In this document: positions 54,364 through 62,734 of the stretch, in pieces
Numbering within the stretch: the first letter of the stretch is position 1
Layout: every line of letters starts with the position of its first letter
Assembly (NCBI GenBank): GCA_013289685.1
Contig: JABCZL010000014.1
Coordinates: 1 to 64,000, forward strand
Direction: 5' to 3'
Source: Acidobacteriota bacterium
GTDB taxonomy: Bacteria > Acidobacteriota > Terriglobia > Terriglobales > Acidobacteriaceae
Length of the DNA stretch: 64,000 nucleotides
The notes under the pieces: generated by a model
What the model was told of the DNA's origin: nothing
Seen by the model: only the letters and a program-made list of their open reading frames with translations
Database searches by the model: none
Program-made: the position numbers and the translations under genes

Positions 54364-55641
54364 TCACTGTGCAGCCTTTTCCAGCGCCTGACCGAGATCC
54401 TCTAGAATGTCGTCGATGTGTTCGATACCTACGCTGAGTCGAATCATCTCGGGAGTGACGCCAACCTGTTCTTGCTCCTCTGGTGTTAGCTGCCGATGTG
54501 TGGTCGACGCCGGATGACACGATAACGATTTGGCGTCGCCCATGTTCACCATCCGCTTGAAGAGACGGAAAGCGTTGAAGCACTTTCGGCCGCCCTCGTA
54601 GCCGCCCTTCACGCCAAAGGTCAGCAGCGAACAAAAGTTGTCGCCCAGATATCGATGCGCCATCGGATATAGCGGATTATCCGGAAATCCAACGTAGTTC
54701 ACCCACTGGACCATCGGATGATCGCGCAGGAACTCCGCCACCTTGCGCGCGTTCGCTACGTGGCGCTCCACGCGAAGCGCCAGCGTCTGAATTCCCTGCA
54801 AAAACAAGAATCCGTTAAACGGGGACAAAGTGGCGCCGGTGTTTCGTTGACATACAGTTCGGCATCGCGCGACGAAAGCGGAGTCGCCGAAGTGGTCGAC
54901 ATAAACGACGCCGTGATAAGCGATCTCCGGCTGATTGAACATGTAAAATTTTTCTGGATACTGTCGCCACGGAAACTTTCCGCCATCCACAATCATGCCA
55001 CCGATACTGGTGCCGCCGCCCCCAATGAATTTCGTCATCGAATGCAGTACAACGTCGGCGCCATACTCAATAGGCCGCAACAGAATCGGGGTCGCGACCG
55101 TGTTATCCACCACCAACGGCACACCGTGCTTGTGCGCGACCTTTGCCAATCCCTCGATGTCAGCCACGTTCCCCGCTGGATTGCCCACGCTCTCGCAGTA
55201 GACCGCGCGAGTATTTTCGTCGATCAATGTCTCGACGTCTTCAGGGCGATCGCTCGCGGAAAAACGTGAAGTGATTCCCCGCTTTGGGAAGATGTGCGCG
55301 AGCAGTGTGTAGGTAGCACCGTAAAGCTGAGGAAGGGACACAATATTGTTCCCAGACTCAGCGATATTAATCAGCGCGTACTCGATCGCCGCCATTCCGG
55401 AACTCACGCTGAGGCCGTCCACTCCGCCTTCAAGGGCAGCAACCCGTTTTTCCAGAACTGTGTTGGTGGGATTTCCGATCCGGGTGTAGATGTTCCCCTC
55501 TACTTCGAGATTGAACAGAGCCGCACCGTGCTCTGCACTGTCGAACTCGAACGCAACCGTCTGGTAAATCGGCACAGCCACGGCTTTCGTCGTGGGGTCA
55601 CCGTCGTAACCCGCGTGAATTGCGATGGTCTCTCTCTTCAT
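54364..55641 (-). CDS. metY-like: O-acylhomoserine sulfhydrylase, MetY-like (PLP)
   Basis: 425 aa. Cys/Met-metabolism PLP enzyme: IYTRIGNPTN, SSGMAAIEYAL, LVVDNTVATP (Asp179) and the Schiff-base lysine Lys204 in HSMTKFIGGGGTSIGG. C-terminal SCHPASTTHRQL is typical of the family. It replaces an acyl group of homoserine with sulfide. 40 bases from the MetA-like gene; the pair is complete for homocysteine synthesis. Its place within a polysaccharide cluster is unusual. Confidence 0.88.
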   Translation of the reverse strand: MKRETIAIHAGYDGDPTTKAVAVPIYQTVAFEFDSAEHGAALFNLEVEGNIYTRIGNPTNTVLEKRVAALEGGVDGLSVSSGMAAIEYALINIAESGNNIVSLPQLYGATYTLLAHIFPKRGITSRFSASDRPEDVETLIDENTRAVYCESVGNPAGNVADIEGLAKVAHKHGVPLVVDNTVATPILLRPIEYGADVVLHSMTKFIGGGGTSIGGMIVDGGKFPWRQYPEKFYMFNQPEIAYHGVVYVDHFGDSAFVARCRTVCQRNTGATLSPFNGFLFLQGIQTLALRVERHVANARKVAEFLRDHPMVQWVNYVGFPDNPLYPMAHRYLGDNFCSLLTFGVKGGYEGGRKCFNAFRLFKRMVNMGDAKSLSCHPASTTHRQLTPEEQEQVGVTPEMIRLSVGIEHIDDILEDLGQALEKAAQ

Positions 55642-55706
55642 GCTTAAGCCAAACTTCAGTCAGTCTGGGGGAGTTCCGTACCGGGAGCGAGTTCTCGGAC
55701 GCGCTC

Positions 55707-56945
55707 CTATTTCGTATTCACTGCTACTTCTACAGAAGACAAGGCGACGGGTTCCCGGACAGCCGTTTTCTTGAGCACTTTCACCAGCCGCTGCGCCGTA
55801 AATTTGGCCCCGAAGGCGAATCGCATGACTGGGCCGAAACTGTTCGCTGAGGCGAGCCCTGTGAAATACAAGCCTGGAACGGAGGACTCAAAGTTGATAG
55901 AAAGCACCGGAGAACCGTTAGCCCGTTGTACCGCCGACCGGATGTCCTCGCTCAGGAACTGGAGACTATCCAGGCTTACTCGATAGCCGGTACCCGCGAC
56001 GATGTGGTCCGCGATGATTTCCTTCGTGGTTCCATCCGTAGCGCGCAGCGCCAGGTGCACCTTCCCGTCGCGCACTTCCGCACCATCCGGCGAATACCCG
56101 AGATGCAGGGGCACCTTGCCGACGACTTTGTTCTTGATGAAATAGCCACCGGAGGGGCCGAGGGCTTTCTGAACGGATTCGATACGCAGATTTTCCGGCA
56201 AGTAGTGAAAGGCTAGGGGAGAGTCCGCAAAGAACCGCGATTTCAATCCAGGCCCCAATCCGGAAGAAGGACGAGTCAGCCGCTGCCACCAAGACCGCTT
56301 CTTGCCCGTAGGCGCGCTGTGGAAGCTGATTTCAGGCTTCCGGCTGACCAGTTCAATGTCAACCCCCGCATCGTGCATCAACCCGGCCAAGTCAAGGGCG
56401 GAGGCGCCAGCGCCAATCACGACGACCTTCCGGCCGCGATAAATGTTCACTTCGTGATTCGCAGCGCTGTGTGAGAAGTACTTTGCAGGTAAATGCGCCA
56501 GCGTCGCAGGAAGGTTCTCGAAGTGTGTGATGCCCACAGCGAGAACAACTCGCCGGCCCTCCGCAGCTTCACCGTTTTCCAGATCCACCTTGAACCCGCC
56601 TGGGATTCTCTCGACGTAGGTGACGTTGGTCTCTTCCAGGTTTGGTACCATCCGTTCCCGGAAAGCCAGCCCGTATGCGCAGAAAGTGTCCAACGGCACG
56701 GGCTTTCCAGTGTCGGCGTAAGGTATCCCCCGCTCGGCACAGAACTTTTTGAGGCTCAGGACTCCCTGAGGATCATAAATGTCAGATGCGAACCCATCGG
56801 ACTTGAGCATCATGCCCTTTGGCATATGGGAAATCCACGAATCCATGGGATGGCCGAAAATGCGGAATGGTACACCTGCTTGGCGAAGGTGAGCTGCGAT
56901 CGAGAGCCCGTAAGGGCCAGCACCAACAATGAGTGTGTTTGTCAT
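55707..56945 (-). CDS. Flavin-containing monooxygenase-like protein (paralogue 2)
   Basis: 412 aa. FAD motif LIVGAGPYGLSIAAHLRQAG, second nucleotide motif VVVIGAGASALDLAGLM, and the family end SVPGLYFTGLASANSFGPV. Close relative of 48575-49825 in layout and many blocks (LASANSFGPVMRF). Two copies in one cluster suggest either two oxidation steps or a gene duplication with divided function. Confidence 0.82.
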   Translation of the reverse strand: MTNTLIVGAGPYGLSIAAHLRQAGVPFRIFGHPMDSWISHMPKGMMLKSDGFASDIYDPQGVLSLKKFCAERGIPYADTGKPVPLDTFCAYGLAFRERMVPNLEETNVTYVERIPGGFKVDLENGEAAEGRRVVLAVGITHFENLPATLAHLPAKYFSHSAANHEVNIYRGRKVVVIGAGASALDLAGLMHDAGVDIELVSRKPEISFHSAPTGKKRSWWQRLTRPSSGLGPGLKSRFFADSPLAFHYLPENLRIESVQKALGPSGGYFIKNKVVGKVPLHLGYSPDGAEVRDGKVHLALRATDGTTKEIIADHIVAGTGYRVSLDSLQFLSEDIRSAVQRANGSPVLSINFESSVPGLYFTGLASANSFGPVMRFAFGAKFTAQRLVKVLKKTAVREPVALSSVEVAVNTK

Positions 56946-57106
56946 AAGTCCAATTAATGCAGCGTGTTACAGGGGAGGGCGAGATCGAAAAGGCGTCAGA
57001 AGGCTAAATCACTGCAAAGGGGGAACGAAAAGGGGGAACACGTTTCATTTCAATTATACAGCATTGAAGATCGGCGACGAATCGAAAAAAACGAGCTGGT
57101 GCGGGC

Positions 57107-58084
57107 CTAACTCTTCCTCTTCCGCGACGAATCTAAATCACTCCAACGACGGAACATACCGGCGACTCTTGCCTTCTGTTCAGAACGCAGAAACGAGATG
57201 AACTCTTGCGAGACAGGCCGCTCTTCCCTTCGGAGCGACAACCATGCGAAACCAAGGAACCGGAGAAGCCCTCCGAGCACGACAGGTTTCAATGGCACCC
57301 GAAGCGCACATTTGACGGTTTCAAAAAGCGGGTCACTCCCGAACGAATAATCGAGCTTTCCCAGTCGAAAGCTCGAACGAAGAAGATTGGTTCCGGCACC
57401 CGTGTGCCGGTGGTGATAGATCGGTAGATCCGGGAATGCCTCAGTCTCCCAGCCCTTCAGGTTGGCCGATACCTGCGCATGCCAGTCCTCCCCGCCGTAC
57501 TCTAGGACTTGGTATCCGCCGATGGCTTCGTAACACTCTCGACGAGCCAGCTGGGCGGCGTGAGCGACAGAGTGAGGCCGATTAATTGTGCGGCCCTTGA
57601 ATTCGCCGTGAACCTCCTCGCATACAAATCCGCCGGCTAACCCCAACTTTGAGTTTTGATAAAAGCGCTCGATCAAGTTTTCGAAATAAGTCGGTCCAAT
57701 GGTTATGTCAGCGTCAAGATTGCCAATAAATCCGAAGGGAACCTCGAAAAGATGCTTTTGTCCCGCCTGTAAAGCAACGACTTTGGTGCGGAAGCTGTGG
57801 CCCGGAGGACGCGACATCCGCATAAATCGGATGAAATCGTGCTGCTGTGCATAACTGCGAACGATCTCGTCGGTCTCATCCGTGGAGCCATCGCTCACAA
57901 TTACCCACCTTTGCGGAAGTACGGTCTGGGCGAGGACTGACTGGATCGTCTTCTCGATGTGCGCGGCCTCATTATAGGCGGCGGTCATGAGAGCGTAAGA
58001 TGGGATCGAGTTTTCCGATCCTTCAGCTGTGGCGTCCGATGCAGTCACGCCAGTTGAGGTGCAGCGAGGCAGTAAGGTGTTCAT
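57107..58084 (-). CDS. Family 2 glycosyltransferase
   Basis: 325 aa. GT-A fold: ALMTAAYNEAAHIEKTI, VSDGSTDETDEIV, GNLDADITIG as the DxD-type metal site and GGEDWHAQ for acceptor binding. The C-terminal helix part is short and without transmembrane helices. Transfers a sugar to the repeat unit. 7 bases downstream of the rhamnose gene. Confidence 0.85.
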   Translation of the reverse strand: MNTLLPRCTSTGVTASDATAEGSENSIPSYALMTAAYNEAAHIEKTIQSVLAQTVLPQRWVIVSDGSTDETDEIVRSYAQQHDFIRFMRMSRPPGHSFRTKVVALQAGQKHLFEVPFGFIGNLDADITIGPTYFENLIERFYQNSKLGLAGGFVCEEVHGEFKGRTINRPHSVAHAAQLARRECYEAIGGYQVLEYGGEDWHAQVSANLKGWETEAFPDLPIYHHRHTGAGTNLLRSSFRLGKLDYSFGSDPLFETVKCALRVPLKPVVLGGLLRFLGFAWLSLRREERPVSQEFISFLRSEQKARVAGMFRRWSDLDSSRKRKS

Positions 58085-58091
58085 CCAGGAT

Positions 58092-58952
58092 CTAGGAATT
58101 GCCGAAGAGATATTCGCTCAGACCTTCGCGCCAAGGGCGAAACACATTTAGCCCGCGGCGCTTCAGTTCATTGTTCTCCAAGACGGAATACTTGGGCCGT
58201 GGGACTTTTGCAGGGAACTCATTGGGGCCGGCGACGTGCAGCTTCACCGGAGTCTTCGTCAGCGTAAAAATCTCTTTGGCGAATTCATGCCACGAGCAAC
58301 TTCCCTCCGCCGTGGCGTGGTAAAGCCCGTACGCGTCGGAACGGCTCAGGGCAACAATCTGCTTTGCAATTTCTGCGGTCGAGGTCGGCGTGACAAACTC
58401 ACTGTCAACAACTTTCACTTCGCCTCGCTCGCGGGCGAGTTTCAGCATCAGCTCGACAAAATTCAAGCCACCCTTGCCTCGACAAGGGCTCTTGCCGTAG
58501 ATCGCCGACGTGCGCACTACAAAATGCTTATCCGCCGTCGAGCGCACAAAATGTTCGCCAGCCAGCTTGGTGTTCCCGTACACGTTCAGGGGGTTCGGCG
58601 GGTCCCCCTCATCATAAGGGCTTCGCTTTGCCCCGTCGAAAACGTAGTCCGTGCTCACGTGAATGACAATTGCCTTAGAGTGTTTAGCGGCGATCGCCAG
58701 GTTCCTGGCGCCAATCCCGTTGACGGCGAAGGCAAGTGCCGGATCTTTCTCGCAGTTCTCCACATGATGCAGCGCCGCCGTGTTAACGACAACCTCCGGC
58801 CGGATTTCCTGCATGCGAGCCGCCACAGAATCCATCGATGCCAAGTCGATGTCCGCATGGGTGAGAGAAAGGACTTCGTCACCTGCCAGTGCGAACGCTT
58901 TTACAACGTCGCTACCTAACTGCCCATTGGCTCCGATAACTGCAATTTTCAT
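58092..58952 (-). CDS. rfbD: dTDP-4-dehydrorhamnose reductase
   Basis: 286 aa. NADPH site IAVIGANGQLGSDVVK, catalytic Tyr/Lys in VYGNTKLAGE, STDYVFDG and VRTSAIYG. The final step of dTDP-L-rhamnose synthesis. The other three genes (rfbA, B, C) are not in the window. The 58952 start (MKIAV) avoids overlap with the glycosyltransferase; longer starts give an extra leader. Confidence 0.85.
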   Translation of the reverse strand: MKIAVIGANGQLGSDVVKAFALAGDEVLSLTHADIDLASMDSVAARMQEIRPEVVVNTAALHHVENCEKDPALAFAVNGIGARNLAIAAKHSKAIVIHVSTDYVFDGAKRSPYDEGDPPNPLNVYGNTKLAGEHFVRSTADKHFVVRTSAIYGKSPCRGKGGLNFVELMLKLARERGEVKVVDSEFVTPTSTAEIAKQIVALSRSDAYGLYHATAEGSCSWHEFAKEIFTLTKTPVKLHVAGPNEFPAKVPRPKYSVLENNELKRRGLNVFRPWREGLSEYLFGNS

Positions 58953-58989
58953 GATCATGATTGACGTGCGAGGGAAGGCGGAGAAGGGC

Positions 58990-59991
58990 TTATCGTTCAA
59001 CAACGCGGTCAGTCAGGTTCACTCCCAACGAAGGCTCTTCTCCATTTTCGACAAGCCGAACGGGATCGACTTTGTAATTCCACGCAAATAGCGTATCGAG
59101 GATTTGCTGTCGCTTCTTTGTTTGTTCAGTCGAACCAAACAGATGTCGTAGCCGATAAGCGATTCGACGAATAGTTAACCCAACGAGGCTGGCGCGCCGA
59201 CAACTGCGCACGCCTTTCCGGCCACCGTATTTGTAATAGTACAGATACCGGGTGACCTCGCCATCTACGGCAAAAGCCACTGGATTGAATCGGTTGATAG
59301 TTGATTGCCCACCCAGGTGCGTGATCGTGAACTTCGGAGTATAGAGAATCGAGTGGCCGGATTCCCAGATTCTCCGGCACAAATCGGTATCTTCGTAATA
59401 GTAGAAGAATTGCTCGTCAAACCCGCCCAGACTGCGAAGCAGTTCCCCTCGCGCGAGAATAAAGCACCCAGCGAGCCAGCCCACAGCGCGCTCCGTCTCT
59501 CCGTGCCATTTCGCGTAACTGCCGGAGTGAAACCATTCGGAGAAGCGGGCCAGTGCCCCTAGGCCCAGTGCCCAGCACCACTCGCTGCGGAGGGTGAAGA
59601 TCGGCCTTTGCACGGGTTGGAGGACGCCGTTGGGGAACCCAACTCGACATCCGAAGGCCCCGGCTGCAGGGTGCTCATCGGCATATTTGACCATTCCGTC
59701 GATCGTGCCGTCATGAATGATCGTGTCCGGATTCAAAATAAGCACGTACTCGCCGCGGCTCGCACGGATGGCGACGTTGTTTCCTTTCGCGAACCTTAGA
59801 TTCGTTCCGTTTTCGAGCAGGATCGCTTGCGGAAACTCCTTCCGGATCAACTCAACCGACCCGTCAGTCGATCCGTTATCGGAAACAAGCACTTCGCATT
59901 CCGTGCTCTTCACAGTAGCGTAGATCGACCGCAGGCAATCGAGGACCACCTTCCGATCGTTCCAGCATAAGATGACGATTGATAATTTCAT
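58990..59991 (-). CDS. Family 2 glycosyltransferase, rhamnosyltransferase-like
   Basis: 333 aa. SIVILCWNDRKVVLDCLRSI, VLVSDNGSTDGSVELI, YVLILNPDTIIHD and FDEQFFYYYEDTDLC with the ED motif are typical of GT2 rhamnosyl/dTDP-sugar transferases. It directly precedes rfbD, which supports rhamnose transfer. AGGA lies 9 bases before ATG at 59991. Confidence 0.85.
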   Translation of the reverse strand: MKLSIVILCWNDRKVVLDCLRSIYATVKSTECEVLVSDNGSTDGSVELIRKEFPQAILLENGTNLRFAKGNNVAIRASRGEYVLILNPDTIIHDGTIDGMVKYADEHPAAGAFGCRVGFPNGVLQPVQRPIFTLRSEWCWALGLGALARFSEWFHSGSYAKWHGETERAVGWLAGCFILARGELLRSLGGFDEQFFYYYEDTDLCRRIWESGHSILYTPKFTITHLGGQSTINRFNPVAFAVDGEVTRYLYYYKYGGRKGVRSCRRASLVGLTIRRIAYRLRHLFGSTEQTKKRQQILDTLFAWNYKVDPVRLVENGEEPSLGVNLTDRVVER

Positions 59992-60130
59992 ACTGAGCGT
60001 TCCTGACTCTCCAGCCGAGAGCATCCATCGCCGAAGTCTCGGCGACCGAAGCTGCTCTGCACACGCCGTTTAAAGCGTACCATGCCGCAATAATATGATC
60101 GAGATAAGAGATTCCGAGGTGGCTTAGTAG

Positions 60131-61663
60131 TCATTCGGTAGTCGAGCTATCAGACATCGTGCCGCTCACCGCTGCCTGTGCGGTCTGCCTGATCCTCAGG
60201 AAAGCTGGCACACACACAGCATAGGCAATAACACAGACGGCGGCGCCTACCGCGATGTTGGCCGATGGCCTGTTCGCCAGCCCGACGAAGCGCGCGCCAA
60301 GACCGATACCAAGAGCCCCCGCGGATGCCAGTACCGCCGGCACAAACGCTCTTCCGTAGCGAAGCAAGTCCAAGCCGGTGAGCCCGCGCATTCTCTTAAT
60401 TTGAAGCGCATAGCTAGCAACAATCGCAAGCAGGGCCGCGACTTGGCCTCCCACCACTCCAAACAACTTGCAGGCCGGATAGATTGCAATCATCATGATC
60501 ACCGCGGAAGCGGTGACGGCGCGCCGGTGCAGGCCCGGACGACCCATACCGGCAAAGACGCTCGTGATTACGACGTTCAGCAGACTCAGGAACACTACAA
60601 CGGCCGCGACCGCCAGCGGTCCGGCGGCACCCTCATATCGCGTCCCATAGATCAGTCTAAGAAGCGACGATCCGCACAAGTAACAGCCAACCGTGGCGGG
60701 AAGCCCCAGAAGAATCATCCAGGAAGTCACCTCGATCAGGATACGGTTGACCCGCTCTTTATCATCCTGAACGTGGGCGAAGGTGGGCAGGAGGGTTTGA
60801 ACCAACATGTTGGTGAGGAATACTGAGGGAGTCTGCACCAGGTACACCGCCATCGTGTACACGCCCAGTGCCGTGGCCGAATAAAGCTTAGCCAGAACGA
60901 AGATGTCGGTGCGCGTGAAGATGAGGTTTAGAAACGACATTCCGAGTCCTTGCTTTGTGAAACCATAGAGATCCCGCACAGCAGCTCGGTCCCATCCCAG
61001 CCTGGGCAGCCCGGGACACACAATATAGGACAAGAGACAGCGGAAGACATTCTCGCTGCAAGAGCCAATGGCCAGCGCCCATACGTCCCGAAGAACGAAG
61101 CTCAGAACTATCGTCAGGATAACTCCACAGATGGCGCCACCGTTGGTGATCGTCATCCAGCGTCCGAACTTCATCTCTCTCTGCGGGAGAATGGAACGAG
61201 GACTCATGGCCCCATCGAACACCATGGTCAAGAGCGCGACTCGAAGCAGCGGGGACAGTTCCCCGTTCCCATAGAAATGGGCGACAAACGGGGCCATCGC
61301 AAAAATAAGGCCGTAAGTGAACAGCGAGCGGCCCATCCCCATCCACCAACTGGCGTTCAGGTATTCGTCTTCCCCTCCCCGCGGGTTTTGAATGACCGCA
61401 TACCTCTGCCCGATTTCAGTCATGCACACGATGAACGCTGAAGTGGACATGACAATCGCCATGGTCCCAAAGGCGCTGGGCGCCAGCAGCCGCGTCAGGA
61501 TCATGTTGCGGGCAAACCGGCTGCCTTGCTCGGCCACGCTTCCACCGGCCAAAAACACCCCGCCCCGCATGGTCTTGCCCCGGAGGCCACCGCCCCCCAT
61601 CAACTTCTCAACCGCAGCCCTGCCCCGGACGTAAAGTGTCGAAAGATTCATTCCACTACTCAT
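60131..61663 (-). CDS. Wzx-type oligosaccharide flippase
   Basis: 510 aa. About 12-14 hydrophobic helices across the length, MOP/MATE-like. The N-terminal QGSRFARNMILTRLLAPSAFG and FTKQGLGMSFLN are the usual landmarks of polysaccharide exporters. It moves lipid-linked repeat units across the inner membrane. The partner Wzy-like polymerase is encoded upstream (62735-64000). Confidence 0.88.
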   Translation of the reverse strand: MSSGMNLSTLYVRGRAAVEKLMGGGGLRGKTMRGGVFLAGGSVAEQGSRFARNMILTRLLAPSAFGTMAIVMSTSAFIVCMTEIGQRYAVIQNPRGGEDEYLNASWWMGMGRSLFTYGLIFAMAPFVAHFYGNGELSPLLRVALLTMVFDGAMSPRSILPQREMKFGRWMTITNGGAICGVILTIVLSFVLRDVWALAIGSCSENVFRCLLSYIVCPGLPRLGWDRAAVRDLYGFTKQGLGMSFLNLIFTRTDIFVLAKLYSATALGVYTMAVYLVQTPSVFLTNMLVQTLLPTFAHVQDDKERVNRILIEVTSWMILLGLPATVGCYLCGSSLLRLIYGTRYEGAAGPLAVAAVVVFLSLLNVVITSVFAGMGRPGLHRRAVTASAVIMMIAIYPACKLFGVVGGQVAALLAIVASYALQIKRMRGLTGLDLLRYGRAFVPAVLASAGALGIGLGARFVGLANRPSANIAVGAAVCVIAYAVCVPAFLRIRQTAQAAVSGTMSDSSTTE

Positions 61664-61705
61664 ATTAAGAATTGAAATTGTTAGGTTGTACTAAATCGAG
61701 GATCC

Positions 61706-62710
61706 TCAGACGAAAGGAACCAAATCTTTCGTCCTCTGCTGATGGCGCTGCACGGCTCGCAGTGCCAGCCGTGGACTAATCCAAGTCAGCAGCCATTTCG
61801 CCGCCAAGTTGAACGTCAGATCCAGTTGGGCCGCCCTTGACGCGGCTGCGCGTGCCTTGGCGTATTCTCCGCTTTCCAGATACCAATTCGCCCACCCGCT
61901 GTGGACCGAGCCTAGCTGCTCTCGAATCATTTGGCGAATGTTCCGCGGCACGGCGTCACCCAGGCGGAGCAGCGCCTCGAACCGGAGCTGACTATCTTGA
62001 AGCCAGAATTCCAGCGTGTTCCACTCCGAGCTCGCTCCGACATGGCGAAATTCCGCGGGCGACCGGTCGACCGAAACCAGCGGACGGTTCACGTAACAGA
62101 AGTCCGTGAGCATTGCCAGCCGGAACATGAATTCACTGTCTTCCCCGACGCGCAGGTTGCGATCGAATCCACCCAATCTTCCTACCACATCGGCGCGTGC
62201 CAGCAGAGTGCAGGTGCAGATGACCATACCTGCGCCCCCTGGTCTCAGCAGTACCCTCAGCACGTCCGGGTTGATGCCCATCGTTCCTTCATGCCGGTAG
62301 CTCTCTTCCGCCAGTTGGAACATGGTCCGCGTTTCTGGATAGTTGAAAAATCGCGTGTCCGTATAACACCCGCCGCACCGGGAGCCAAATTGCTCCAGGG
62401 CCTTAAACTGCCATTCCAGCTTTTCCTTCTCCCAGAGATCGTCCGAGTCCAGCAAAGCGATCCACTCACCCCGCGCTTCCGCCAGCCCCTTATTCCTCGC
62501 CGCACTGACGCCCTGATTGGCCTGGGCAAAGTAGCGGATCCGATCGCCATAAGTTTCCTGCAGGATTTTGCCTGTATCGTCCGACGATCCGTCATCCACC
62601 ACGATGACTTCGAGGTCGGAGAATGTCTGGCCCAGGACGCTTTCGACGGCGTTTCGGACCGTAGCCGCTCGGTTATAGGTCGGAATGATTACGGATACTT
62701 TAGGATTCAT
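61706..62710 (-). CDS. Family 2 glycosyltransferase
   Basis: 334 aa. VSVIIPTYNRAATVRNAVES, VIVVDDGSSDDTGKIL, WIALLDSDDLWEKEKLEWQ with the DSDD metal site, and LGGFDRNLRVGEDSEFMFRL. No transmembrane helix, so it acts on the cytoplasmic face. 24 bases from the polymerase gene, one transcription unit. Confidence 0.87.
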   Translation of the reverse strand: MNPKVSVIIPTYNRAATVRNAVESVLGQTFSDLEVIVVDDGSSDDTGKILQETYGDRIRYFAQANQGVSAARNKGLAEARGEWIALLDSDDLWEKEKLEWQFKALEQFGSRCGGCYTDTRFFNYPETRTMFQLAEESYRHEGTMGINPDVLRVLLRPGGAGMVICTCTLLARADVVGRLGGFDRNLRVGEDSEFMFRLAMLTDFCYVNRPLVSVDRSPAEFRHVGASSEWNTLEFWLQDSQLRFEALLRLGDAVPRNIRQMIREQLGSVHSGWANWYLESGEYAKARAAASRAAQLDLTFNLAAKWLLTWISPRLALRAVQRHQQRTKDLVPFV

Positions 62711-62734
62711 GAATCGGTTCTTTGGCTGCTTACG

